A DNA stretch of 12,015 bases from Campylobacteraceae bacterium (GCA_019162915.1 JAFLKZ010000133.1:1-12015); one strand, 5' to 3'. Shown: positions 1 to 7,197, counted from the first letter of the stretch. The notes: generated by a model not told the origin, from the letters alone. Program-made: numbers and translations.

Positions 1-54
1 CGAGGACGAAATTATATACAGACACACCTTAAAAAGAGGTTAAACGGTTTTGGG

Positions 55-90
55 GTGTTTACATATAGAAAATCTTCTACATGTAAACAC
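55..90 (-). terminator. Strong hairpin downstream of psrC1, probable operon end
   Basis: A 10-bp perfect outer stem (GTGTTTACAT at 55-64 with ATGTAAACAC at 81-90) encloses, after a one-base mismatch on each side, a 5-bp inner stem (TAGAA 66-70 with TTCTA 75-79) and a 4-base loop. It starts 6 bases after the psrC1 stop codon. On the minus strand no U-tract follows; the next bases are CCCCAAAACC. It is therefore not a textbook intrinsic terminator and may act as a Rho-assisted end or an mRNA 3' stabiliser. The hairpin is directly visible; its role is inferred from position. Confidence 0.6.
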
Positions 91-96
91 AAAAAC

Positions 97-1311
97 CTAT
101 TCTTCTGCTTTATAGTTTTTGAAATATTCATCTTCTTTATTAGGATCTAAAAAAAAGAAGTTTTCACCAATATAATACATAGCTAAGCAAATACCTATAC
201 CGCCCAATGCTATTGCCCACTCTGTTATGGTTGGAGTGTACCCAATAAAAGTCGGTACAAGTTGATATTCTTTTGTCTTCATCGTTTGCATAGGATAAAT
301 CAAAGTATCATGTACAAGGTTATAGCGCATAAAGAAAATACCTACCATTCCAGCAGCAGATGCATAAATGATAGCTTTAATAGCTTTTGCTTTACTATAT
401 AGTATAACCACAAAAGGTATCATCATTCCTAATAAGACTTCTCCTAGCCAAAAACTTTTACTCCTTAAAACATATAAAGCCGTATCTGCACGTTCAGGAA
501 GATTGCCGTAAATTGCAGTTAAAAACCTCCAAAATTCAAAAAATACTAAGATAGCAATTAATAAACCCAAAAGTCTTCCTAAATGCATCAGAAATTTTTC
601 CATCTCAATAGTAAATTCCATCTTGTATCTATATCCATACATAAGAAATAAAAGGTAACATCCTGTAATCATTGCCGATAAGATAAAATAAACGGGATAA
701 AAAACGCCATTAGCCATTGGTCGTCCTACTAAAAATCCAAAAACGGCGCCAAGATTTGAGTGAGCGGCAATACCCACCAAGAGTCCACCCATACCAAATA
801 ATCTTGACCACTTATGCTCATCTCTTGATAAAAAAATAAATTCAACTACTATAAGTAAGAGGTAGACTGAATATAAAGCACCCATTCCCCAAATAGCAGA
901 AGTAAAACCTGGAGAGATTGTGTTGTAGATTGCCATGCGAATAGGATGACCTATCTCTAGCCCAATAACAGCAAATCCAGATACAATGGTAATAATAGCT
1001 CCAAAAATAGCCCTCTTACCGATAAATTCAAAACTTTTTATGTGAAAAACATGCCCAAGTGAGGAGATAATACATAAGCCTGTTGACGAAACAACAAAAA
1101 ATATATACATTGCAATTAAAAGACCCCATGGATGTTCTCGTGTCACGCCATACGCATGATGTCCGTGCATAAGATAATTGATAAATCCTGCCCCAAATCC
1201 TGCTAACAAAATCATCGTCACAATCATCATCACAATATTAAAAGGTGTTTTTTCAAAACTAAAAATTTTTTTTAGTGTGATTTCTTTGTGTGGTAAAATG
1301 TTATTTATCAT
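97..1311 (-). CDS. psrC1: NrfD/PsrC-family membrane quinone-reacting subunit (operon 1)
   Basis: Integral membrane anchor of a Psr/Phs-type reductase, 404 aa. It should exchange electrons with menaquinone and pass them to the FeS subunit PsrB1. About nine or ten hydrophobic segments can be seen, for example near residues 24-46, 61-84, 100-120, 139-161, 205-226, 244-268, 286-306 and 362-382. NrfD-family features include a Pro-Trp at the start of the second helix (residues 61-62) and an E-I-G-H-P motif at 119-123, in the place of the family's D-L-G-R-P-like segment. I start at the ATG at 1311, not at the TTG two codons upstream, because AAGGA lies six bases before the ATG and would abut the TTG. 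It follows psrB1 by 9 nt, with the Shine-Dalgarno overlapping the psrB1 stop. It is clearly different in sequence from PsrC2 in the second operon. The family is certain; the substrate of the complex is not. Confidence 0.9.
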   Translation of the reverse strand: MINNILPHKEITLKKIFSFEKTPFNIVMMIVTMILLAGFGAGFINYLMHGHHAYGVTREHPWGLLIAMYIFFVVSSTGLCIISSLGHVFHIKSFEFIGKRAIFGAIITIVSGFAVIGLEIGHPIRMAIYNTISPGFTSAIWGMGALYSVYLLLIVVEFIFLSRDEHKWSRLFGMGGLLVGIAAHSNLGAVFGFLVGRPMANGVFYPVYFILSAMITGCYLLFLMYGYRYKMEFTIEMEKFLMHLGRLLGLLIAILVFFEFWRFLTAIYGNLPERADTALYVLRSKSFWLGEVLLGMMIPFVVILYSKAKAIKAIIYASAAGMVGIFFMRYNLVHDTLIYPMQTMKTKEYQLVPTFIGYTPTITEWAIALGGIGICLAMYYIGENFFFLDPNKEDEYFKNYKAEE

Positions 1312-1320
1312 TTTCAATCC

Positions 1321-1884
1321 TTATTTTAGGTAAAAGAGCTTAGGCTCAGTGCCAAGGCTCGTTTTAAGTGTAAAATATTCTTTCGTTCTTAAAATTTCAG
1401 ATATTTCACTGGTGGGATCATCCATATCTCCAAAAGTTCTGACTTTTGTTGGACAAGTGGCTTGACATGCTGTTGTTTTAAGACCTCTTAGTAGTCTTGT
1501 ATCACCACAAAAGTTACACTTATCCACTGTCATCGTTCGATCATCCACATATCTCGCATCATAAGGACAAGCGATCATACAATAACTACATAAGATACAT
1601 TTACTCTCATCAACCTGTACGATTCCATTTTTATCGTAGTAGGTTGCTTTCGTGGGACAAACTTGTTGACAAGGTGCATTACCGCATTGTTGACATTGAC
1701 TAGGATAAAATGCACTTGAAGCAATACTCAAAAGAGGGAATTCTCCTGCAACCTCATTGACACCGACCCATATTCTGTGAGAACTTGCACCAAGTAAAAT
1801 GCCATTTTCTTCCTTGCATGCGACTTCACATGCCTTACAGTTAATACAGTTTTTATAGTTTAATACCATTGCATATTTAGCCAT
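1321..1884 (-). CDS. psrB1: Four [4Fe-4S] ferredoxin-like electron transfer subunit (operon 1)
   Basis: 187-aa iron-sulfur subunit of the DmsB/PsrB/NrfC family, carrying electrons from PsrC1 to PsrA1 on the periplasmic side. It has 16 cysteines in four groups: C13/C16/C19/C23, C64/C67/C72/C76, C96/C99/C102/C106 and C123/C126/C140/C144. This is the full ligand set for four [4Fe-4S] clusters. There is no signal peptide, as expected if it is exported piggy-back with the Tat-bearing PsrA1. The ATG lies two bases after the psrA1 stop, and an AAGGTG ribosome site lies inside the end of psrA1, so the two are probably translationally coupled. It is shorter than its paralogue PsrB2 (220 aa), which carries a C-terminal tail of about 33 residues that is absent here. 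Confidence 0.93.
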   Translation of the reverse strand: MAKYAMVLNYKNCINCKACEVACKEENGILLGASSHRIWVGVNEVAGEFPLLSIASSAFYPSQCQQCGNAPCQQVCPTKATYYDKNGIVQVDESKCILCSYCMIACPYDARYVDDRTMTVDKCNFCGDTRLLRGLKTTACQATCPTKVRTFGDMDDPTSEISEILRTKEYFTLKTSLGTEPKLFYLK

Positions 1885-1886
1885 GA

Positions 1887-4280
1887 CTACACCTTCTTTA
1901 TTTCAACATTGGTTTCATGCATAACAGAAGCCCCATAAATTGGTTCTATGATATCTTCTATGACAGCATTATCATTTCCACCACTTTGGTACGCAAGTGT
2001 TAATCCTTGACTTTGGCTACCAAACCCATGCACGAAAAAGAGTACATTGTGCCCAATTTTTTCAGTAGGATATGCTCGCAGAACAGTCTTTCCAACCTTG
2101 CTACTAACCTCTATCTTGTCTCCAAACTTAATGCCTTTCTGCTTTGCAATGCGAGTGTTAATCCAAAGATAATTTTCATCCATCAAATCTCTCAACATCG
2201 CATTATTAGCAGTTCCACTTTGCGTAAATTGCGCATGACGCCCTGTTAATAATCGAAATTTTCCCTCTGGAACAACAAATAAAAATTCATTTTTCCACGT
2301 AGGCATAGAATCCACACCCAAATCTGCCATTTTTTCTAATTTACATTCCACTTTCCCCGAAGCAGTTTTTGGCTTGCCTCCATTGACACTGTAAAACTTA
2401 TTATTTTCGGGGTAATACTGGTATTCATTAGCATTAATTTGTCTATACATTTTTTCCATATCAGGATAAAAGACACCTTTTTCTTTCAGTATCTTATCGG
2501 CTCCTGGATAATGGGCAACTGCATGCGTGTTGAGTTCTTCTTGAGAGACCATAAAAGGTTTGGTTAAATCAAATTCCGCATAAATCTCTTCTACGCTCGA
2601 GTCCTCAATAGCACCACGAACCTCATCATCATATTTTTGGGTAATTTCAAACAGTGGTTTTGAAATTTTTTGTGTTAAACCCCTTAAAATTTCCATGATA
2701 GGCTTAGTGTCATAAAGAGGTTCTATAACTTTATTGCGTTGTGCAAGTGATGGTTCTATTCCTCCAAAAGTATTGACAGGATCTGTTCGCTCAAGATAAG
2801 TGCATTCTGGAAGTACTACATCCGCATACATTACTGTGTCACTTGGCATAGTGTCTATTGCGACTACTAATTCCATTTTTTTAAGCATCTCTATCGTTTT
2901 TGCAGAATTGGGCATATTGAGAACTGGATTGTGTTTGTAGATAAAAGCTCCCCTCACATTGTAAGGCATTTTGCCCTCTAAAAATCTATTTCTCCACCCT
3001 ATCCAAGATCCACCACCAGATACTATAGCGCAGTCTTCATATCCTCTTTCGCCTTTTTTAGCATCATCTCTTTTACGAATAGCACGTGCTTGTGCTTGAG
3101 AGTATATAGGTGATGAGGCTTCGTGTTCTGTTAATTTAAGTGTTTTACCAAAGACAAGCCCTCCTTTGGTATCTATACCGCCGCCTAAAGCCTGAAAAAT
3201 AGCCATTGCACGTCTTAATTGGAAATCACTTTTTGAAAAAGTGCTTCTTCTCCCAGGGTAATAGATGGCTTTAGGCGCATAGAGCATAAATTCTCTTGCA
3301 ATTTCTCGTATTTGTTTGGCACTAATACCTGTGATTACTTCTGCCCATTCAGGAGTGTATTGATTCTTTAAAATATGCTCATTATAGGCATTAAAATCAT
3401 TAAAATGCTCTTCAACATACTTGTGGTTATACATTTTTTCATCCAAAACAACATAAGTCAAAGCTAAAACAAATGCCAAATCTGTTCCCGGATTGATTGG
3501 CAACCATACATCGGCTTTGGCTGCCGTATGAGAAAATCTTGGATCAACACAAATAAGTTTAGCACCTCTACCTTGTGTCTTTTTAAATAAATTCATTGTA
3601 TCAGGTGTAACAATGGCCTCTGCCCTATTGGCACCTGACATGATGACGTATTGAGCATTTTGAAGATCTGCTGATGGATAGCCACCTAGCGTCACACCGT
3701 ATCCAGACACAACCGTTTGGAGACAAAGTGATGCATGATTGAGCCAGTTAGATGATCCAAACTCTTGAAAAAAAGTTTTAAAAGTGTGTTCAGCCATACC
3801 CTCACCTGCACAAAACAAGAATGCAGAACGATTGTCCTTTTCCTCATCAAGAATTTTGACCATTTTTTCTTTAATATACTCATTTGCTTCATTCCAACTG
3901 GCTCTTCTAAATTTACCAGATCCTTTTTCACCATTCCGAATAAGGGGATATTTAAGACGATCTGGGTCATACAGTGCTTGAATCCCTGCACATCCTCTAG
4001 GGCAAAGCATATTTTTAGATTTTGGAAATAATGGATTGGGATCAAGTTTTGTTACCACGCCATTTTCAACTCTTGCCATTAAAGCACATTTATTGACACA
4101 AATTTCACACAATGTGGGGATTTCAATACCCTCTTGGGATGTTTTCGTGATACCATAAGCACCCACAATAGGACTTTTTTCTTCGTTTTTAGCTACAAGA
4201 CTCACTCCCGCACCACCTAAGACAACGCTCAAGGCTACACTCCCTTTTAAAAATCTCCGACGAGAAATTTCTACTTCCAT
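1887..4280 (-). CDS. psrA1: Molybdopterin catalytic subunit, polysulfide/thiosulfate reductase type (operon 1)
   Basis: 797-aa Mo-bisMGD oxidoreductase of the DMSO reductase superfamily, PsrA/PhsA branch. It is a periplasmic catalytic subunit reducing polysulfide, sulfur, thiosulfate or a related compound. The N-terminus carries a Tat signal, S-R-R-R-F-L-K at residues 6-12, followed by a hydrophobic stretch. The [4Fe-4S] ligands are C58, C61, C65 and C93. C186, within N-H-A-S-L-C-L-Q-T, is the likely cysteine ligand to Mo. The frame is open 18 codons further upstream, to 4334, but I start at the ATG at 4280: an AGGAG lies just before it, and the protein then begins M-E-V-E-I-S-R-R-R-F, matching PsrA2. 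Compared with PsrA2 it has about 12 extra residues with many charged side chains in the middle (coding positions about 3030-3110) and an additional Cys, C97, just after the FeS motif. Arsenate or tetrathionate reductases are more distant alternatives; the linked NrfD-type anchor favours Psr/Phs. Confidence 0.92.
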   Translation of the reverse strand: MEVEISRRRFLKGSVALSVVLGGAGVSLVAKNEEKSPIVGAYGITKTSQEGIEIPTLCEICVNKCALMARVENGVVTKLDPNPLFPKSKNMLCPRGCAGIQALYDPDRLKYPLIRNGEKGSGKFRRASWNEANEYIKEKMVKILDEEKDNRSAFLFCAGEGMAEHTFKTFFQEFGSSNWLNHASLCLQTVVSGYGVTLGGYPSADLQNAQYVIMSGANRAEAIVTPDTMNLFKKTQGRGAKLICVDPRFSHTAAKADVWLPINPGTDLAFVLALTYVVLDEKMYNHKYVEEHFNDFNAYNEHILKNQYTPEWAEVITGISAKQIREIAREFMLYAPKAIYYPGRRSTFSKSDFQLRRAMAIFQALGGGIDTKGGLVFGKTLKLTEHEASSPIYSQAQARAIRKRDDAKKGERGYEDCAIVSGGGSWIGWRNRFLEGKMPYNVRGAFIYKHNPVLNMPNSAKTIEMLKKMELVVAIDTMPSDTVMYADVVLPECTYLERTDPVNTFGGIEPSLAQRNKVIEPLYDTKPIMEILRGLTQKISKPLFEITQKYDDEVRGAIEDSSVEEIYAEFDLTKPFMVSQEELNTHAVAHYPGADKILKEKGVFYPDMEKMYRQINANEYQYYPENNKFYSVNGGKPKTASGKVECKLEKMADLGVDSMPTWKNEFLFVVPEGKFRLLTGRHAQFTQSGTANNAMLRDLMDENYLWINTRIAKQKGIKFGDKIEVSSKVGKTVLRAYPTEKIGHNVLFFVHGFGSQSQGLTLAYQSGGNDNAVIEDIIEPIYGASVMHETNVEIKKV

Positions 4281-4290
4281 ACTGGCTCCT

Positions 4291-4331
4291 TTTGCTACAA
4301 TAAACTGATATTTGTGAATTATCGTAGCAAA
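4291..4331 (-). promoter_or_regulatory. psrA1 leader stem-loop abutting the ribosome binding site
   Basis: In the minus-strand leader, TTTGCTACGATAA pairs with TTATTGTAGCAAA. This gives a 13-bp stem with a single G-U pair and a 15-base loop. The last base of the stem (4291) is immediately followed by the AGGAG of psrA1 (4286-4290) and then the ATG at 4280. The structure is seen in the sequence. Its effect on translation, or use of the repeat as a protein site on DNA, is inferred. Confidence 0.5.
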
Positions 4332-4487
4332 CAATTTTTTTTTATGCTGTGACTTGCATCAATTTATCAAAATATAAAAATATAAAAAAGTAATTGATAC
4401 TTTTAGTAACAAGTAAAATTGCTTATCTCGATTTGTTGCGATTTATCTTTTGTTTACTCTCATACCATATAATAGTAATTCTAATAA

Positions 4488-4517
4488 TTGTATTCTTTCC
4501 CTAAAATTTGATAGAAT
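4488..4517 (+). promoter_or_regulatory. Possible sigma70-type promoter of the BI-1 family gene
   Basis: TTGTAT at 4488-4493 and TAGAAT at 4512-4517 are separated by 18 bases. The predicted start near 4524 would give a leader of about 35 nt before the ATG at 4560. A second candidate -10, TATAAT at 4468-4473, lacks a convincing -35 at normal spacing. This is AT-rich DNA, so chance matches are common. Confidence 0.35.
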
Positions 4518-4559
4518 ACTTTTTTACATATACTTGATTAAAAAATAAAGGAGAATAAA

Positions 4560-5267
4560 ATGGGTTTGTATGACAGAAATTATATACAACAAAATACGCA
4601 TGAAGAAGTTCGAGAACATACTGGTATGGATCAAAGTACTTTAGGCTTATTCATAAAACAAACGTATCAACTTTTTGCAGCTTCGTTACTTGCTGCAAGT
4701 GCAGGTGCTTATGTTGGTATTGGAATGGCTAAAACTGTTTCTAGTTGGTATTGGGGTTTTGTAATTTTAGAATTTGTCTTTTTGTTTGGACTCTACGCAG
4801 CAAAAAGAAAACCAGGACTCAATATAGCATTGCTTTTTGGATTTACATTTCTAACAGGACTTACGCTTGCACCACTTCTATCTTCTATCTTAGGAATTGC
4901 AGGGGGCGCAAATATTGTTGCTAATGCCTTTATCTTGACAACGGTTGCTTTTGGTGGTCTTTCCGTATTTGCGATGAATACAAAAAGAGATTTTTCAGGT
5001 ATGGGTAAAATTCTTTTTGTAACTCTCATTGTTATTGTGGTAGCTGGCTTAATGAATATCTTTTTTCATAGTCCAATACTTCAATTAGCCATCGCAAGTA
5101 TTAGCTCTATACTCTTTAGTGCGTTTATACTTTATGATACACAAAACATTATCAAAGGTGCTTATGAAACACCGATAGAAGCTGCCATTGCTTTATATTT
5201 AGACTTTTTAAATCTATTTGTATCATTGCTTCAAATATTGGGAATTTTTGGTTCGAAAGAAGAGTAG
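4560..5267 (+). CDS. Bax inhibitor-1 (BI-1/YccA/YbhL) family membrane protein
   Basis: 235-aa polytopic inner-membrane protein of the BI-1 (UPF0005) family, whose members include E. coli YccA and YbhL and the Bacillus YetJ calcium-leak protein. Seven hydrophobic segments are visible (about 34-55, 63-80, 87-107, 114-138, 150-170, 173-193 and 212-231) after a hydrophilic N-terminus of about 30 residues. The two conserved acidic positions of the family are present: D193 in Y-D-T-Q-N-I and D215 in L-Y-L-D-F-L-N. They correspond in placement to the aspartate pair proposed to gate YetJ. An AGGAG lies seven bases before the ATG. It is transcribed away from psrA1 and is followed by its own terminator, so it is probably monocistronic. 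A link to sulfur respiration is not evident; it may simply be a neighbour. Transport function and ion are unknown. Confidence 0.92.
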   Translation: MGLYDRNYIQQNTHEEVREHTGMDQSTLGLFIKQTYQLFAASLLAASAGAYVGIGMAKTVSSWYWGFVILEFVFLFGLYAAKRKPGLNIALLFGFTFLTGLTLAPLLSSILGIAGGANIVANAFILTTVAFGGLSVFAMNTKRDFSGMGKILFVTLIVIVVAGLMNIFFHSPILQLAIASISSILFSAFILYDTQNIIKGAYETPIEAAIALYLDFLNLFVSLLQILGIFGSKEE

Positions 5268-5276
5268 TGTGAAGTT

Positions 5277-5302
5277 TTGGGTGAGAATCTCTTCTCACCC
5301 AA
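5277..5302 (+). terminator. Intrinsic terminator of the BI-1 family gene
   Basis: A perfect 11-bp stem (TTGGGTGAGAA at 5277-5287 with TTCTCACCCAA at 5292-5302) closes a TCTC tetraloop nine bases after the stop codon. It is followed by GTTTTATTT on the plus strand. The U-rich tail is on the plus side only, so it mainly serves the plus-strand gene, though it may also block readthrough from the opposite strand. Confidence 0.8.
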
Positions 5303-5358
5303 GTTTTATTTAGAGTAAAAAACGAAAATATGTGGGCAACAACCTGCTGCTTTGACGT

Positions 5359-5676
5359 TTAACAAGATGCGACGTTACCGCTATCACTTGCGTAGTTGTA
5401 TAAAAAATCATATACATGTTCTACGTAAGAATCTTTTAATGGTTTAGCGTTAGGACACTGCTTCATAAGCTCGTCATTTAACTTACCACTATCTTGAATA
5501 GCTTTCCACTCCGCTTGCTTATGTTTTTTAGCCATCGAACCACCATCAAATCCACAAGGTGCTTTCATTTCTTTAATAAAAAGCTTTTGTCCCTTGCTTG
5601 CATCTGCTAGTGCTGATGTACTTAAAAAACCTAAACTAACTATTGCGATAAACAACAATTTTAGGAATTTTGACAT
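5359..5676 (-). CDS. Small secreted cytochrome-like protein without a haem motif
   Basis: 105-aa exported protein. Residues 1-24 form a signal peptide with probable cleavage after A-L-A before D25. The mature part starts like a class I monohaem cytochrome c (K-G-Q-K-L-F), but where CxxCH would lie it has a single Cys, C41, in A-P-C-G-F-D-G. The only histidines nearby are H52 in A-K-K-H-K-Q-A-E-W and H87. Other cysteines are C74 and the C-terminal residue C105. I recall similar haem-less 'cytochrome C' annotations in Campylobacterota, but their role is not known to me. AAAGGAG lies just upstream of the ATG. It lies 75 nt downstream of the rhodanese lipoprotein gene on the same strand, so cotranscription is likely. 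Thiol or sulfane-sulfur binding by C41 or C105 is a guess from context only. Confidence 0.85.
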   Translation of the reverse strand: MSKFLKLLFIAIVSLGFLSTSALADASKGQKLFIKEMKAPCGFDGGSMAKKHKQAEWKAIQDSGKLNDELMKQCPNAKPLKDSYVEHVYDFLYNYASDSGNVASC

Positions 5677-5708
5677 TTTTTTCTCCTTTCATTTAGATGA
5701 GACTTCTA

Positions 5709-5731
5709 GGCAAGGAGTTGAACTCCTTGCC
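5709..5731 (-). repeat. Hairpin between the rhodanese and small cytochrome-like genes
   Basis: GGCAAGGAG at 5709-5717 pairs perfectly with CTCCTTGCC at 5723-5731 around a TTGAA loop; two further bases can pair if the loop is closed tightly. It lies between the stop of the rhodanese gene (5752) and the start of the small gene (5676). On the minus strand no U-tract follows, so it may attenuate or process the transcript and set different levels of the two proteins. On the plus strand TTTCTTT follows, but no plus-strand gene ends here. Confidence 0.6.
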
Positions 5732-5751
5732 TTTCTTTACATGTAACGTGA

Positions 5752-6975
5752 TTAACCTAATGGCTCATTCACTTTGATTTCACATTTACTCGTTGCATCA
5801 CATTTAATATTTGCATCGAAGTACATAACTTTTGATACATCTATTTTTGCATCTTTCAATTTCATATGAGCTTCCATCGCACGTCCGCCAGTAGCACAGT
5901 TAATAATAACTACTTTACCTTTAGGAAGTTTTGCAGCAAAGTCTGCCGCACTGAGCTTTCCTGCCTCAATATTGATAGCACCTTTGATGTGCCCATTAGC
6001 ATATTCTGCTGGGTTTCTTACATCGATAATTGCTACATTAGCTGGAACTTTGTCGCTTACTATAAGAGCTTTGTACCACTCTCCATCAACTGTTCCCTCA
6101 TCTGATCCTGTTTTAACGCCATCAACAAAAACATCTTGCTTTGGAGCTGTGGCTGCTGCTGGAGCTGCTGGTTTAGCGCCGGCTGTTGTTTGAAGCTTAG
6201 CTTCTTTCCATGCTGGAAGTCCTCCCGCATAGACACTTACTTTTTTGTAACCTAGTTCTAAAAGTTTATTGGCTACAACATGAGATTTATGACACTCAAA
6301 TCCTGCACAAAAAGTGATGATTGGTGTATTTTTATCTGTAGGAAATCTTCCCATAAGTTGAGGCATCTCTTCATCGTTCATATACATAGCACCAGGAATT
6401 GATTCTTGCAATGTTTTAACATAAGGTCTTGCATCAATCATGACTGCAGCATTTTTCTTAAATGCACTTTCCATTACTGGAGTTCCTACTTCTAAATAAT
6501 TTTTAGTTGTCCACTCTGGTTCACCTGCTTGGTAAAGTTTGACATTGGTAAAGCCTTTACTTTTGAGATGTCCTGCAACGATAGGGCTTTTTTCACAATC
6601 CCATCCGCCACAAAAAACAATAATCTCTTTGTCTTTAGGTGTTTTATCCAATTGTCCTATAAATTTATCGATTTGAGTATCGGGGATATTCAAACTTGAA
6701 GGAATTGTTCCACCAAGATACTTAGGATTTGGTCTAGCATCTATTAAGAGTGCTTTTGCACCACTTCTTGTGCCATTACCTATTGCTTGTTTTGCATAAG
6801 CATAATCTACATTTTGAAGCTGAAATTTATCCATCAAACCTTTTACATGAGGTGTTGGTTCGCTTAATACTTTTGCGGCTACAACTGGTGCTGCTTCTGG
6901 TGTACCTGACGTAGCACATCCTGTAAGTAATAAACTTGCTACGACAACGCTTGCGCCTAATAATTTTAACTTCAT
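5752..6975 (-). CDS. Three-domain rhodanese lipoprotein, probable sulfane-sulfur carrier
   Basis: 407-aa lipoprotein with three rhodanese-like domains, likely exposed to the periplasm, moving sulfane sulfur. The signal peptide ends in a lipobox L-T-G-C with C20 as the lipidated residue. Domain 1 (about 55-162) has the loop F-C122-G-G-W-D-C127-E-K-S. Domain 2 (about 165-260) has F-C223-A-G-F-E-C228-H-K-S. The two look like an internal duplication with a shared CX4C signature and a final G-x-P-x-W. An Ala/Pro-rich linker (about 263-282) leads to domain 3 (about 295-390) with a different loop, C360-A-T-G-G-R-A, and a D-V-R-N-P-A-E-Y-A-N-G-H-I segment typical of single-domain rhodaneses. C392 and C398 form an extra pair near the C-terminus. 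All three presumed catalytic cysteines are present. AGGAG lies seven bases before the ATG. It sits between two psr operons, so a role like that of Wolinella Sud, delivering polysulfide sulfur to Psr, is inferred. Confidence 0.9.
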   Translation of the reverse strand: MKLKLLGASVVVASLLLTGCATSGTPEAAPVVAAKVLSEPTPHVKGLMDKFQLQNVDYAYAKQAIGNGTRSGAKALLIDARPNPKYLGGTIPSSLNIPDTQIDKFIGQLDKTPKDKEIIVFCGGWDCEKSPIVAGHLKSKGFTNVKLYQAGEPEWTTKNYLEVGTPVMESAFKKNAAVMIDARPYVKTLQESIPGAMYMNDEEMPQLMGRFPTDKNTPIITFCAGFECHKSHVVANKLLELGYKKVSVYAGGLPAWKEAKLQTTAGAKPAAPAAATAPKQDVFVDGVKTGSDEGTVDGEWYKALIVSDKVPANVAIIDVRNPAEYANGHIKGAINIEAGKLSAADFAAKLPKGKVVIINCATGGRAMEAHMKLKDAKIDVSKVMYFDANIKCDATSKCEIKVNEPLG

Positions 6976-7015
6976 ATTAATCTCCTATCAAAATTATCCC
7001 AATGATGCTCTTTTT

Positions 7016-7044
7016 ATCATACGTAAGAAAAACTTATCATTGAA
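7016..7044 (-). promoter_or_regulatory. Possible promoter of the rhodanese lipoprotein gene
   Basis: On the minus strand, TTCAAT (7044-7039) and TATGAT (7021-7016) are 17 bases apart. The predicted start near 7009 would leave a leader of about 34 nt before the ATG at 6975. The operon 2 terminator lies upstream, so the rhodanese gene needs its own promoter. The hexamers are imperfect and the region is AT-rich. Confidence 0.35.
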
Positions 7045-7150
7045 TCTTTAAATCACTATCGTGACACCATTAAACAACTATCTAATAAAAAACTAAAGAA
7101 AACATTATAATTATCTTACTTTATCGCTTAAAAAGTATTAAAAAATGGTC

Positions 7151-7197
7151 AAAAAAATAGGAAGGAAAAAAGTTTTTTACTTTTACCTTCCTATTTT
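7151..7197 (-). terminator. Intrinsic terminator of the psrA2-psrB2-psrC2 operon
   Basis: On the minus strand a 12-bp stem, AAAATAGGAAGG with CCTTCCTATTTT (7197-7186 and 7165-7154), begins 17 bases after the psrC2 stop and runs into an uninterrupted T-tract (A-run at 7151-7157 on the plus strand). The 20-base loop contains a further AAAAGT/ACTTTT pairing that would lengthen the hairpin. It separates the second psr operon from the rhodanese gene downstream. Confidence 0.9.

Noticed and set aside
1312..1317. A TTG start for psrC1 two codons upstream.
   Set aside because: The AAGGA site is one base or less from TTG but six bases from the ATG at 1311.
3692..4045. A 117-codon minus-strand frame inside psrA1.
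   Set aside because: It is an alternative frame within a conserved molybdoenzyme whose own frame is intact; no frameshift is needed.
4281..4334. An 18-codon upstream extension of psrA1 to an ATG at 4334.
   Set aside because: The ATG at 4280 has an AGGAG site and gives an N-terminus aligned with PsrA2. The extension would bury the Tat signal and overlaps the leader stem-loop.
4452..4473. TATAAT at 4468-4473 as the BI-1 gene promoter.
   Set aside because: It is a good -10 on its own, but no -35 is at normal spacing. The pair at 4488-4517 fits better, though neither is certain.
5305..5375. A short frame overlapping the 3' end of the small cytochrome-like gene, containing G-C-C-P-H, which might be a frameshifted extension.
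   Set aside because: It is only about 20 codons, needs a TTG start or a programmed frameshift, and no slippery sequence is evident.
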